Shown: piece after piece, positions 8,185 through 16,350 of the stretch
How the letters are laid out: every line of letters starts with the position of its first letter
Numbering within the stretch: the first letter of the stretch is position 1
From: Bifidobacterium vansinderenii
GTDB lineage: Bacteria; Actinomycetota; Actinomycetes; Actinomycetales; Bifidobacteriaceae
Assembly: GCF_002234915.1 (NCBI RefSeq)
Contig: NZ_NEWD01000002.1
Coordinates: 62,061-126,060, forward strand
Direction: 5' to 3'
Length of the DNA: 64,000 nt
Position numbers and translations under genes: made by a program
Notes under the pieces: generated by a model
Told to the model about the DNA's origin: nothing
Database searches by the model: none
The model's input: only the letters and a program-made list of their open reading frames with translations

Positions 8185-8420
8185 AACCCGGCAAACTCGT
8201 GCTCGACCGGCTGAAGGTCTCCCGATACCTGCTCCACAACGCGACGATCCTCGACAACGTCGAATCCCAGTTTCACGGGATGGCCACCGCGCACCGTGCC
8301 ATCAAGGTGTACCGCAACGAGGACGGCGACCGCGGCAACGTCGTGGCCACCATCCCCAAGGCCGTCGAGGACGCGCACCGCGGCACGCTGGCCGGATTCC
8401 CCGGAAGGCTGACCCTATGA
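8181..8420 (+). CDS. Small head-tail joining protein, unknown family
   Basis: A basic 79-residue protein (MKPGKLVLDRLKVSRYLLHN...) in the head-tail joining cluster, overlapping both neighbours by four bases. Actinophages commonly carry a short protein here, between the closure protein and the tail terminator. Nothing in the sequence identifies a fold beyond a likely helix followed by strands (AIKVYRN, NVVATIPKAVED). Structural role inferred from position. Confidence 0.65.
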   Translation: MKPGKLVLDRLKVSRYLLHNATILDNVESQFHGMATAHRAIKVYRNEDGDRGNVVATIPKAVEDAHRGTLAGFPGRLTL

Positions 8421-8806
8421 CCCCCGCGCTCACCGGCGTCGACCCGTCCGACATGATCCTCGACGGGCTCTCCGGCGCTCTGCCAGGCATCAGGTTCGGC
8501 TGGGACATGCCCGACGGCCTGCAGGCGAAGACGCTGCTCACCCTGGATCCGGGGGCCATGCCCACGCCCGCATCCCAGTACATGACGCTCACATTCAGCT
8601 GTTACGCGTTCCAGGCGGACGGTACCGCCGACACGCCGACGGCCATGCGAATGTTCCGTCAGTGCGCCCGATGGCTGCTTGCCCACCGCAAGACCGGCCC
8701 TCTCGTCGACGCCTCCCTGCAGGCCGGCCCCACCATCAACCACGACACCCGGCTGGGCGTCGACTACGCGTACGGGGCGGTCCTGCTCACCGTCGCCGCA
8801 CGATAA
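8417..8806 (+). CDS. Tail terminator / completion protein
   Basis: The 129-residue protein lies immediately before the major tail protein, the usual place of the tail terminator that caps the tube and joins the head. The pattern of alternating strands and helices (PTASQYMTLTFSCYAFQ-type strand, FRQCARWLLAHR helix, YAYGAVLLTVAAR final strand) agrees with the ferredoxin-like fold of that family. The gene starts inside the previous stop (ATGA) and ends 21 bases before the tail tube gene. Confidence 0.72.
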   Translation: MTPALTGVDPSDMILDGLSGALPGIRFGWDMPDGLQAKTLLTLDPGAMPTPASQYMTLTFSCYAFQADGTADTPTAMRMFRQCARWLLAHRKTGPLVDASLQAGPTINHDTRLGVDYAYGAVLLTVAAR

Positions 8807-8827
8807 CCAATCGAAAGGAAAACGATC

Positions 8828-9430
8828 ATGGCAACCAGTCTGGAGGCGCAGCTGCTCGCGGCCGGCGCCGCCGGCCTCGACTTCGTGTCCACCGGCAACA
8901 ACAGCGACCTCGTCAAGCTCATCAAGGAGGCCGCGATCTACAAGTTCGACGTGAACGAGACGCTCACGTTTGGACCGAACTGGCGTCCCGCCGACGGCAA
9001 GGACCCGTTCGGCTACTTCTCCGAGGACGGCATCGTCATCCACCCCGAATCCGGCGACAGCAACGACTTCAAGGCCCACAACGGCAACGTCGTCATCTCG
9101 CAGAGCTCCGGCGGCTACTGGACCATCCAGTTCACCGGCCTCGAGTCCAAGAAGGAGGTCGTCGAGACCTACTTCGACGCCACCATCGGAGAGGACGGCG
9201 GCCTGACCATCAGCTCGGCCGAATGCAACCGGATCAGCCAGTACGTCGTCGCCGGCCTCACCCAGAGCGAGGACCTCATCCTCCTGCACGTCCCCAAGGC
9301 CAAGGTCAACGAGCGCGAGGACATCACCTGGAACGTGAGCAAACTGCAGAACTTCGGCATGACCCTGCGCACCTACAGGGACTCCACGAAATACCCGTAC
9401 TTCATGAAGGCCTACGGCTTCGCAGCCTGA
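8828..9430 (+). CDS. Major tail protein (tail tube)
   Basis: The 200-residue protein has a strong AAAGGAAAA ribosome site, in keeping with high expression. It carries the expected mix of beta strands (TLTFGPNW, VVISQSSGGYWTIQFTGLESKKEVVETYF) and a single helix, and lies directly ahead of the two-frame chaperone genes and tape measure. It would polymerise around the tape measure to make the tube. There is no obvious C-terminal Ig-like decoration domain. Confidence 0.88.
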   Translation: MATSLEAQLLAAGAAGLDFVSTGNNSDLVKLIKEAAIYKFDVNETLTFGPNWRPADGKDPFGYFSEDGIVIHPESGDSNDFKAHNGNVVISQSSGGYWTIQFTGLESKKEVVETYFDATIGEDGGLTISSAECNRISQYVVAGLTQSEDLILLHVPKAKVNEREDITWNVSKLQNFGMTLRTYRDSTKYPYFMKAYGFAA

Positions 9431-9446
9431 CCGGAAGGAACACCGC

Positions 9447-9800
9447 ATGAGCGACAAGCAGTACACGCAGATCACCCCCGAGCACATCACCGACGACGTC
9501 GACCCCCGTCCCGTGCACATCCAGTACGGCAGCGTGAAGATGGACCTACCCCGCCTCGACGACAGCAGGCAGATGCCTACCGCCGTCATGATCGCCGGCA
9601 TGAGCGTCGCCTCCAAGGGCTGGGACAACCTCGACGAGAACGAGCAGACCGGGTTCATGGCCGTGCTCCTCGCCTGGCTGTCCCGCGAATACCCGCGGTT
9701 CGAACGCGAGCTCGACACCAGGAGCGGCGACAAGATCAAGGACATCGGCCTCGTGTTCCAGGCATGGGCGCAGGCCTCGAAGGCCGACCCAAAAGCCTGA
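9447..9800 (+). CDS. Tail assembly chaperone, short form (G-like)
   Basis: The 117-residue protein (helix-rich middle, VMIAGMSVASKGWDNLDENEQTGFMAVLLAWLSREY) is the short product of the usual pair of tail chaperones that bind the tape measure before tube assembly. It ends at TGA 9798-9800. Six bases upstream of the stop codon is a CCCAAAA slippery heptamer placed correctly for the reading frame, so part of the ribosomes would make the longer G-T product described separately. The first residues DKQYTQITPEHIT contain no other domain. Confidence 0.85.
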   Translation: MSDKQYTQITPEHITDDVDPRPVHIQYGSVKMDLPRLDDSRQMPTAVMIAGMSVASKGWDNLDENEQTGFMAVLLAWLSREYPRFERELDTRSGDKIKDIGLVFQAWAQASKADPKA

Positions 9801-10150
9801 TCGTCCTGCACCTGTGGCTGGAGCACCGGGCCGCGCTCCAGTACGACTGGATCCGCGCATGGGGCTGTCCGCTGGATCTCAAGGCCATGCCCCTGTATGC
9901 GGCATGGCCCATGCTCTGGCAGATCCTCATGGACCACTCCAGCCACAGCTACGCCGCACTGGCCGGATACGCGTGGATCCCCGACCCCGCCGACAAGTAC
10001 ATCCACGCCTACAACCAGGGCATGAGCAAGATACGGATCCGCCCGCCCTGGCAGACCACCGTCACGCAGACCGACCCGGCCAAGCCGAAAAGGCCGCATG
10101 ACGAACGACTCAGACGCCGGCTCAAGGACCGTCTGGGCATAACCGAATAG
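9447..10150 (+). CDS. Tail assembly chaperone, long frameshift product (G-T like)
   Basis: The second frame (readable from 9764) has no good start signal of its own and lies in the -1 frame relative to the short chaperone. Slippage at CCCAAAA (9788-9794) joins codons 9447-9794 to 9794-10150, giving about 234 aa: the short protein through ..ADPK, continuing SLIVLHLWLEHRAAL. The T part has the aromatic segment LYAAWPMLWQILMDHSSHSY and a basic tail (KRPHDERLRRRLKDRLG) typical of this family. The tape measure follows 22 bases later. Confidence 0.85.
9788..9794 (+). other. -1 ribosomal frameshift slippery site CCCAAAA
   Basis: The heptamer is phased as C-CCA-AAA in the chaperone frame, exactly the X-XXY-YYZ pattern. 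It lies four codons before the 0-frame stop and inside the 37-base overlap with the -1 frame. Phage tail-chaperone genes are the best-known users of this type of site. Confidence 0.85.
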
Positions 10151-10171
10151 CGAAAGACCGGAGGGAGCCGC

Positions 10172-13100
10172 ATGGCCAAGGATCTGGGAACCTACTACAT
10201 CCTCGTCCAGCCCTCCACCAAGGGGCTGGGCAAGGCCATCGAGGGCAGTCTCGACGACGCCACCAGCAGCGGCGTGCAGAAATCCTCCAGGACGATCCTG
10301 TCCCGCGTCGGCGGCGCGTTCACCAAGGTCGGCAAGATCGGCGTCGGCGCGGTCGCCGGTGTTGCCACCGGGCTCGTCGGTCTGGCGGCCAAGGGCGGCT
10401 TCGACCGCGCCCTGAACATCGAGAACGCGCAGGCCAAGCTCAAGGGCCTCGGTCACGACTCGGAGTCCGTCAGCGAGATCATGAACAACGCCCTCGCCTC
10501 CGTCAAGGGCACCGCGTTCGGTCTCGGCGACGCCGCAACCGTCGCCGCCAGTCTGAGTGCATCGGGCGTCAAAAGCGGCAAGCAGCTGACCGACGTGCTC
10601 AAGACCGTGGCCGACACCGCCCAGATCAGCGGCCGCGAACTGACGGACGTGGGCACGATCTTCGGATCCGTGGCCGCGCGCGGCAAGCTCCAGGGCGACG
10701 ACATGCTCCAGCTGATGAGCTCGGGCATCCCGGTGCTGCAGATGCTCGCCAACCATCTGGGCACCACGTCCGAGGCCGTCAGCGACATGGTGAGCGCCGG
10801 CGAGATCGATTTCCAGACCTTCGCCGACGCCATGCAGGAGGGGCTCGGCGGCGCCGCCCAAAGCGCCGGCACCACGTTCACCGGCGCCCTCGCCAACGTC
10901 AAGGCCGCCTTGAGCCGTCTCGGCGAGACCGCCGCCACGCCCGTGCTCAACGGACTGCGAGACCTGTTCAACCAGCTCATCCCCGTCATCGACCAGTTCG
11001 CCGCCACCGCCGAACCCGCACTCAAGGCGTTCGGCGACATCCTCGGCACCACGCTCGCCCAGGCGGTGCCCACCGCCAACAGCCTCCTGCAGCAGCTGCA
11101 GGGCACGCTCCAGTGGTACGAGGAGCACGGCGCGCCCATCAGCGCGGCGCTCATGGCCATCGCCGCGGGGTTCCTCGCGGTCAAGGGCTACCAGACCCTC
11201 AACGGCGGGCTCACGGCACTGACCAGGACCATGGACGCGGTCGCCTCGGGCGCCCAGTCGGCGGGCAGGGCCCTGCTGCTCATGCAGGATCTCGGCGGCC
11301 CGGCAGCGGCGCTCCGGACCTACGCGGGCAGCCTCACCCTAGTCGCCAACGCGCAGAAGGCGCTCTCCAGCGGCCAGGCCATGTTCACCGCGATCAAGGG
11401 AGCCGCCACGGGATTCGGCGCGGCGCTGTCCGGCACGATCGGCGTGATGGGCATGGTCGGCATCGGCGTCGCCGCGGTCGTCGCCGCCATGGCCCTGTTC
11501 TTCACCCAGACCGAGACCGGACGAGCGGCATGGCAGTCGTTCATGCAGTTCCTCCAGCCGCTCTGGCAGCAGGTGCAGGCGGCGTGGCAGGCCGCCCTGC
11601 CGGTCCTCCAGTCGCTCATGCAGTCGATCGGGAACACGATCTCCAACGTCGTCTCGACGGTGGGACCGGTCCTGTCCTCCCTCGCGTCCAGCATCGGCCC
11701 GCTGCTCTCCTCGATCGCCTCGGGGATGGCGGACCGGTTCCAGACCATCGTCGGCGTGGTCGGTTCCGTGCTGCAGCAGATCGGGCCGACGCTGGGGCAG
11801 ATCGGCGGGCAGATGGCCGACGCGTTCGCCACGCTCGCCCAGGCCTCGATGCCCGTGCTGGAATCCCTGGCGGGACTGCTGTCCACGATCCTGCAGCCGA
11901 TCATCGCGCAGCTGCCGGCACTGTCCGACGCGTTCGCCCAGCTCGGGCAGGCGTTCGCCCAGGCCGGCGCGGATCTCGCCCCGGTCATGGCCGACATGAT
12001 GACGCAGATCGGCGACGCGCTGGCACAGCTCTCCCCGGTCATCGCCGAACTCGTCACCGCGTTCGCGCAGCTCGGTCCGGCGCTGCTCACCCCGCTCATC
12101 GCACTGGCATCCACGCTCATGTCCGCGCTGGCCCCCGTGATCACGATGGTCGCCGGACTGGCCGCGCAGATCCTGCCCGTGATCATGCAGCTCGCCACCA
12201 CGCTGGTCAGCGCGCTCGTGCCGGTCATCACCACGATCATCAGCCTAGCCGCGCAGATCCTGCCGGTCATCGCCCAGATCCTGCCGGTCATCGCCCAACT
12301 GGTCTCCATGCTCGTGGGCACGCTCGTCCCCGTCGTCGTGCAGCTGGCGGCCACGCTGGTCAGCGCGCTGGTACCGGTCATCACGCTGATCGTGTCCGCG
12401 ATCGCCGCGTTCCTGCCCGTCGTGGCCACCCTCGTCACCACGCTGGTGAGTCTGCTGATCCCCGTGATCACCGCCATCGTCAACGTCATCACCGCCATGG
12501 TGCCGGTCATCACGGCGGTCGTGTCCGCGATCATCGGCGTGGTCACCCCCGTGATCACCACGATCATCGGCGTCATCCAGAGCGTGGTCACCGTGCTCAC
12601 CGGCGTGATCACGTTCCTCACCGGCGTGTTCACCGGCAACTGGAGTCAGGCGTGGGACGGCATCAAACAGGTGTTCTCCGGCGTATGGCAGGCCATCAAG
12701 AGCATCCTGTCCGGCGCATGGAACACGGTGCAGGCGCTTATCCGCGGCGGTCTGACCGTCATCACCAGCCTGTGGAACGCGGCGTGGAACGGACTGTCCG
12801 GCGCGTTCAGCGCGATCTGGAACGGCATCAAGACCGCCGCCAGCAGCGGCGTGAACGCCGTCGTGAGCGTGATCACCGGCATCAAGGACAAGATCACCGG
12901 CGCGTTCGCGAACGCCGGAAGCTGGCTCGTCAACGCCGGCAGCAACATCGTCAACGGTCTGGTCGACGGCATCAAGGGCGCCGTGAGCAAGGTCGTCGAG
13001 GCCGCCAAGAGCGTCGCCGACAGCGCCATCAACGCCGCCAAGAACGCGCTCGGCATCCACTCGCCGTCCCGAGTGTTCCGCGACCAGATCGGCCTGATGA

Positions 13101-13363
13101 TCGGCGCCGGCATGGGGCAGGGCGTGAGCATGTCACGCGGGCTCGTGGAACGGTCCCTCGACGAGATGACCGCCAAGCTCCAGTCCGGCATCGAACCGCT
13201 GGTCGTGCCAGTGACCGCGCTGGCCACGACCGGAGGCAACGGCACGACCAGCGTCGTGCAGAACTTCACCACGAAGGTGGTGCGCGCCGACAGCGACCTG
13301 CACGTCGCCGCCAGCATCATCCACCGCAACGCGGCAAGGGAGGCGAGGCTGATGCTCGCATGA
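10172..13363 (+). CDS. Tape measure protein
   Basis: At 1063 aa it is the longest tail gene apart from the fibre. The N-terminal ~280 residues match the TP901-type tape measure core, with GRELTDVGTIFGSVAARGKLQGDDMLQLMSSG spread over positions ~155-190. The middle (about 640-820) is an extended hydrophobic stretch of repeated ALVPVIT/ILPVIAQ/TLVTTLV units that may form membrane-active helices for DNA delivery. The C-terminal region has repeated WNGIKT/WNAAWNG units and ends with GIHSPSRVF, a motif common to Gram-positive phage tape measures. Start at a GGAGGGAGC site. Its length sets tail length. Confidence 0.95.
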   Translation: MAKDLGTYYILVQPSTKGLGKAIEGSLDDATSSGVQKSSRTILSRVGGAFTKVGKIGVGAVAGVATGLVGLAAKGGFDRALNIENAQAKLKGLGHDSESVSEIMNNALASVKGTAFGLGDAATVAASLSASGVKSGKQLTDVLKTVADTAQISGRELTDVGTIFGSVAARGKLQGDDMLQLMSSGIPVLQMLANHLGTTSEAVSDMVSAGEIDFQTFADAMQEGLGGAAQSAGTTFTGALANVKAALSRLGETAATPVLNGLRDLFNQLIPVIDQFAATAEPALKAFGDILGTTLAQAVPTANSLLQQLQGTLQWYEEHGAPISAALMAIAAGFLAVKGYQTLNGGLTALTRTMDAVASGAQSAGRALLLMQDLGGPAAALRTYAGSLTLVANAQKALSSGQAMFTAIKGAATGFGAALSGTIGVMGMVGIGVAAVVAAMALFFTQTETGRAAWQSFMQFLQPLWQQVQAAWQAALPVLQSLMQSIGNTISNVVSTVGPVLSSLASSIGPLLSSIASGMADRFQTIVGVVGSVLQQIGPTLGQIGGQMADAFATLAQASMPVLESLAGLLSTILQPIIAQLPALSDAFAQLGQAFAQAGADLAPVMADMMTQIGDALAQLSPVIAELVTAFAQLGPALLTPLIALASTLMSALAPVITMVAGLAAQILPVIMQLATTLVSALVPVITTIISLAAQILPVIAQILPVIAQLVSMLVGTLVPVVVQLAATLVSALVPVITLIVSAIAAFLPVVATLVTTLVSLLIPVITAIVNVITAMVPVITAVVSAIIGVVTPVITTIIGVIQSVVTVLTGVITFLTGVFTGNWSQAWDGIKQVFSGVWQAIKSILSGAWNTVQALIRGGLTVITSLWNAAWNGLSGAFSAIWNGIKTAASSGVNAVVSVITGIKDKITGAFANAGSWLVNAGSNIVNGLVDGIKGAVSKVVEAAKSVADSAINAAKNALGIHSPSRVFRDQIGLMIGAGMGQGVSMSRGLVERSLDEMTAKLQSGIEPLVVPVTALATTGGNGTTSVVQNFTTKVVRADSDLHVAASIIHRNAAREARLMLA

Positions 13364-14244
13364 ACCACACGATCGAAACGGTCGAACTCCGCGCGGGAGC
13401 CACCACGCTGACCCTGCACGGGGGCGCCGTGGACGACATCGACGGCCTGTACGTCACCGAGGACGGCATCGAGGGATGGCTGTCCACCCCGGATCTGAAG
13501 GTCACCAGCCAAGAGCGTGGCATCGGCGACGGCGCGCACGACATCCCCGACGGCATGATCCACTACGCCGCCAGAACCATAACCCTGCACTGGGCCGCCG
13601 TCTCGGAGAACCGTGACGCCCTGCAGCGACTGATCACCTCCATGGGCCTGCTGACGGGCCGGCAAATCACCATCCGCGTCATGGACGGCGAACAGGACAC
13701 CTACTGCACCGGATACGCGTCGGTAGACGTCAACGCCGCATGGCCCGACAGGGTCCTGACCAAGAACCAGCTGACCATCGTCTGCCCGCGCCCGGAACGG
13801 CTCGCGTGGCAGGAACAGCGGCTGCAGCTGTCGGCCGCGCATGCGGGCGGGGGCGGCGGCCTGTCCTACGGGAGCGGAGTGAAGGGCCTCTCCTACCCAT
13901 TGTCGTACGGGGACGTGGCCGTGGACGCGCGCAACGTGGGCGTGCTGCGCAACGGGGGTACGTATCCGGCAGCGCCCGTGTTCACCGTGCACGGGCCGAT
14001 GCCCGACGGGGTGACGCTGCGCATGGGCTCGGACGCGATCCTCGCCTACGGACAGCCGATCGGCATGGTGCCGCTGGTTTTGGACTGCCGCAGCCGTACC
14101 GCCACGATCGGCGGCATGGACGTCAGCCGCGGTCTCACGGCGCGCGGCTTCCCCACGGTACCGGCCGGGGGCAGCGTGCCGGTCGTGCTGGAGTCGCCGG
14201 GCGGCGGGGTCGTGGACTGCCTGATCAGGGACACCTACATGTAA
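13360..14244 (+). CDS. Distal tail protein (Dit-like)
   Basis: A 294-residue protein whose start overlaps the tape-measure stop (ATGA). Position immediately after the tape measure is that of the distal tail protein, the hub joining tube to tip. The N-terminal half has the strand-rich pattern GLYVTEDGIEGWLSTPDLKV and GRQITIRVMDGEQDTYC seen in such proteins; the C-terminal half (about 160-294) has an extra glycine-rich loop GGGGGLSYGSG and a beta domain. The internal G-rich stretch is five Gly codons, not a homopolymer run. Confidence 0.78.
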   Translation: MNHTIETVELRAGATTLTLHGGAVDDIDGLYVTEDGIEGWLSTPDLKVTSQERGIGDGAHDIPDGMIHYAARTITLHWAAVSENRDALQRLITSMGLLTGRQITIRVMDGEQDTYCTGYASVDVNAAWPDRVLTKNQLTIVCPRPERLAWQEQRLQLSAAHAGGGGGLSYGSGVKGLSYPLSYGDVAVDARNVGVLRNGGTYPAAPVFTVHGPMPDGVTLRMGSDAILAYGQPIGMVPLVLDCRSRTATIGGMDVSRGLTARGFPTVPAGGSVPVVLESPGGGVVDCLIRDTYM

Positions 14245-14254
14245 AGGAGACTTC

Positions 14255-15130
14255 ATGGTTACCGCACTGGGCGTGGCGCCCGACAGGAACGGCAACGGCG
14301 TGGACCCGCTCACACACCGCAAAATCATCATGGGCCGGTGGATGACACCGGGCGTCACGTTCGGCCTGGACGTGACACGGCGCAGCGACCTGCGCTACGA
14401 CGTGGCCGAGGGCAACGCGATCTGCAGCAGGGACGGCATGGGCGCCGACGGGATGACGGAGGCGTACTGGCCGGGAGGCCCGACCCCCGCGGTCGCGCCT
14501 GGCGACCCGTCGAACCCGCGCTACGACGTGATCTGGATCAGCGCACACGACGTGACGCAGGGCGACACGGACAACCAGGTGACGCTCAACGTGACCAGCG
14601 GCACGCCCGCCGCGTCGCCCGCCATGCCGAGCCTGCCGGCAGGCGCGGTGATCCTCGGGGTGCGCCTGCTCGCCGCCGGGGCGACCAGCACGCAGAACTC
14701 CGCCGCCTACGACTCGCAGCACTACGCGATCCCGTACGGAGCGACCATGGGCCGGCTCGGCTACGCGGAGAACACCCTGACCATCGAGCAGAACCACGAC
14801 GACACATGGTACGTGCAATGCTCGGCCAGCACGTCGTACATGGCCCAGGACCGGCTCGTGGACGTGGTCTGGACCGGCAGGGCCAGCGCCGACGGCGACG
14901 CGATCGGCAGCTACTACCTCAAGGTCCAGATCGACGGCGTGGACAAAACCGACGGACTGGACGAGGTGCTCGTCAATCGCATCTGGTCCCGCAGCCGCGT
15001 CACCTGGACGCTCAAGCTGCCCGCCGGCTCGCACACCGTCACCATCCTCGCCAAATGCAACACGAACGAGGCCAAATGGTGGTGGCGCGGCGTGCGCAAC
15101 GTCACCGTCTGGGACCGGGCGATGGCATGA
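14255..15130 (+). CDS. Minor tail protein (tail tip)
   Basis: The 291-residue protein follows the distal tail gene with AAAGGAGA ahead of ATG. It has an N-terminal segment found in tail-tip proteins of actinophages (GVAPDRNGNGVDPLTHRKI, then MTPGVTFGLDVT) and a beta-sandwich-like second half (YYLKVQIDGVDKTDGLDEVL, WTLKLPAGSHTVTILAKC) that could bind carbohydrate or the baseplate. The end overlaps the next start by four bases. Role in the tip complex is inferred from position. Confidence 0.72.
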   Translation: MVTALGVAPDRNGNGVDPLTHRKIIMGRWMTPGVTFGLDVTRRSDLRYDVAEGNAICSRDGMGADGMTEAYWPGGPTPAVAPGDPSNPRYDVIWISAHDVTQGDTDNQVTLNVTSGTPAASPAMPSLPAGAVILGVRLLAAGATSTQNSAAYDSQHYAIPYGATMGRLGYAENTLTIEQNHDDTWYVQCSASTSYMAQDRLVDVVWTGRASADGDAIGSYYLKVQIDGVDKTDGLDEVLVNRIWSRSRVTWTLKLPAGSHTVTILAKCNTNEAKWWWRGVRNVTVWDRAMA

Positions 15131-16341
15131 CCTGGACCCACTACCTGTACGACACCACCACCGGATTGCTTGGTAGTCCGATCGACCTGCCCGCCTTCCA
15201 ATGGAGCGTCAGCGTGTCCGACAGCACGCTGTCGACCACCCGTGACAAGGGCGTGGGCGAGGACGACGTGTCCGGCCTGAAGGTCCCGTGGAGCGCGGTG
15301 CCCGGCAGCACGCCGGCGGCTAGGAACGCGGCCCTGATGGCCGGCAAGCGGTCGATCGTCAGCATGTGGCGGCCCGCCGGCGCGGATCCCTCCTCGCCCG
15401 GCATCCCGATCGTCACCGGCTGCATCGAACCACGCACCGACACCTGGAACGACACGAGCTTTTCGCTCCTGTCGACGATGCAGCAGCTCGCCTACCGGAT
15501 CGTGGTCCCCGAAGGCCGGTTCGGCATGGACGAGGGCGGCACCAGCCGCAGCTCGATCACGGTCAACGGCTCCTACCGGGCGATCGCCTGCGAGGCCATC
15601 CGCCTCGCCACGTCGGCCAAGCCGGGCGGGGCGCTGCCGATCGACCTGCCGTATGCCGGCGAGGACGGCACACGGACACGCACGTGGGCCACGTGGAACG
15701 TGCAGAACCTCTCCTGCCTCGACGTGCTCACCAAACTCAGCAATGTGCAGGCCGGCCCCGACATGCAGTTCCGCCCCTACCTCGCCGACGCGCAGCACGT
15801 GCGTCAGCGGTTCGTCGCCGCCAGCGACGGGGACGTGTACCTCGGACAGGACGTCATGCACAGCCTCAGGGCGTTTCCCGGAGGCGGGGACGTGGACGAC
15901 CTGACCATCACCAGGGCCGCGCCCATCCAACGCGTCTACATGACCGGCGCGGGCACCGACGAGGCCACCCTGTGCACGCTGGCCGAGGACCGCACCCTCA
16001 TCGAGATGATGGACCCATGGCCGCTGCGCGAGAGCGCGAAAAGCGACACGGACCTCGACAACATCCCCCTGCTCACGGCGCACGCCACGGCCACGTTGAA
16101 CGCGAACAGCAGGCCGCTCATGCAGGCGTCCTGCACGATCGACATAGCCGACGAGGACGCGAGCGGCAGCCCGCTGCATCCGCTCGGCTCGTTCTGGCCC
16201 GGCGAACTGTTCACCGTGTCCATCAGCTCGTATCCGTCGCTGCCCGACGGCGACTACCTGATGCGCCTCATGCAGATGAAGGGAGACGAGACCAGCACCG
16301 TCAAACTCGTCTTCGACATCATGGACGACCCGATCTACTAG
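15127..16341 (+). CDS. Minor tail protein, Tal/baseplate-hub-like
   Basis: The 404-residue protein occupies the slot of the tail-associated hub protein (gp27-like fold). It begins FQWSVSVSDSTLSTTRDKGVGEDD and carries mixed beta/alpha regions, including ITVNGSYRAIACEAIRLAT and a late segment LMQASCTIDIADEDASGSPLHPLG followed by SISSYPSLPDGDYLMRL, matching the pattern of hub proteins that clamp the tape measure end. No peptidase or lysozyme domain is present. Start overlaps the preceding stop; the large fibre gene follows nine bases later. Confidence 0.74.
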   Translation: MTWTHYLYDTTTGLLGSPIDLPAFQWSVSVSDSTLSTTRDKGVGEDDVSGLKVPWSAVPGSTPAARNAALMAGKRSIVSMWRPAGADPSSPGIPIVTGCIEPRTDTWNDTSFSLLSTMQQLAYRIVVPEGRFGMDEGGTSRSSITVNGSYRAIACEAIRLATSAKPGGALPIDLPYAGEDGTRTRTWATWNVQNLSCLDVLTKLSNVQAGPDMQFRPYLADAQHVRQRFVAASDGDVYLGQDVMHSLRAFPGGGDVDDLTITRAAPIQRVYMTGAGTDEATLCTLAEDRTLIEMMDPWPLRESAKSDTDLDNIPLLTAHATATLNANSRPLMQASCTIDIADEDASGSPLHPLGSFWPGELFTVSISSYPSLPDGDYLMRLMQMKGDETSTVKLVFDIMDDPIY

Positions 16342-16350
16342 GAGGCACAC

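Noticed and set aside
8273-11128. A 951-residue minus-strand open frame over the tail genes
   Set aside because: It lies antisense to well-supported connector, tube and tape-measure genes, has no family features and arises from the high-GC codon bias. Similar long shadows at 2052-3677 and 5828-7879 are rejected for the same reason.
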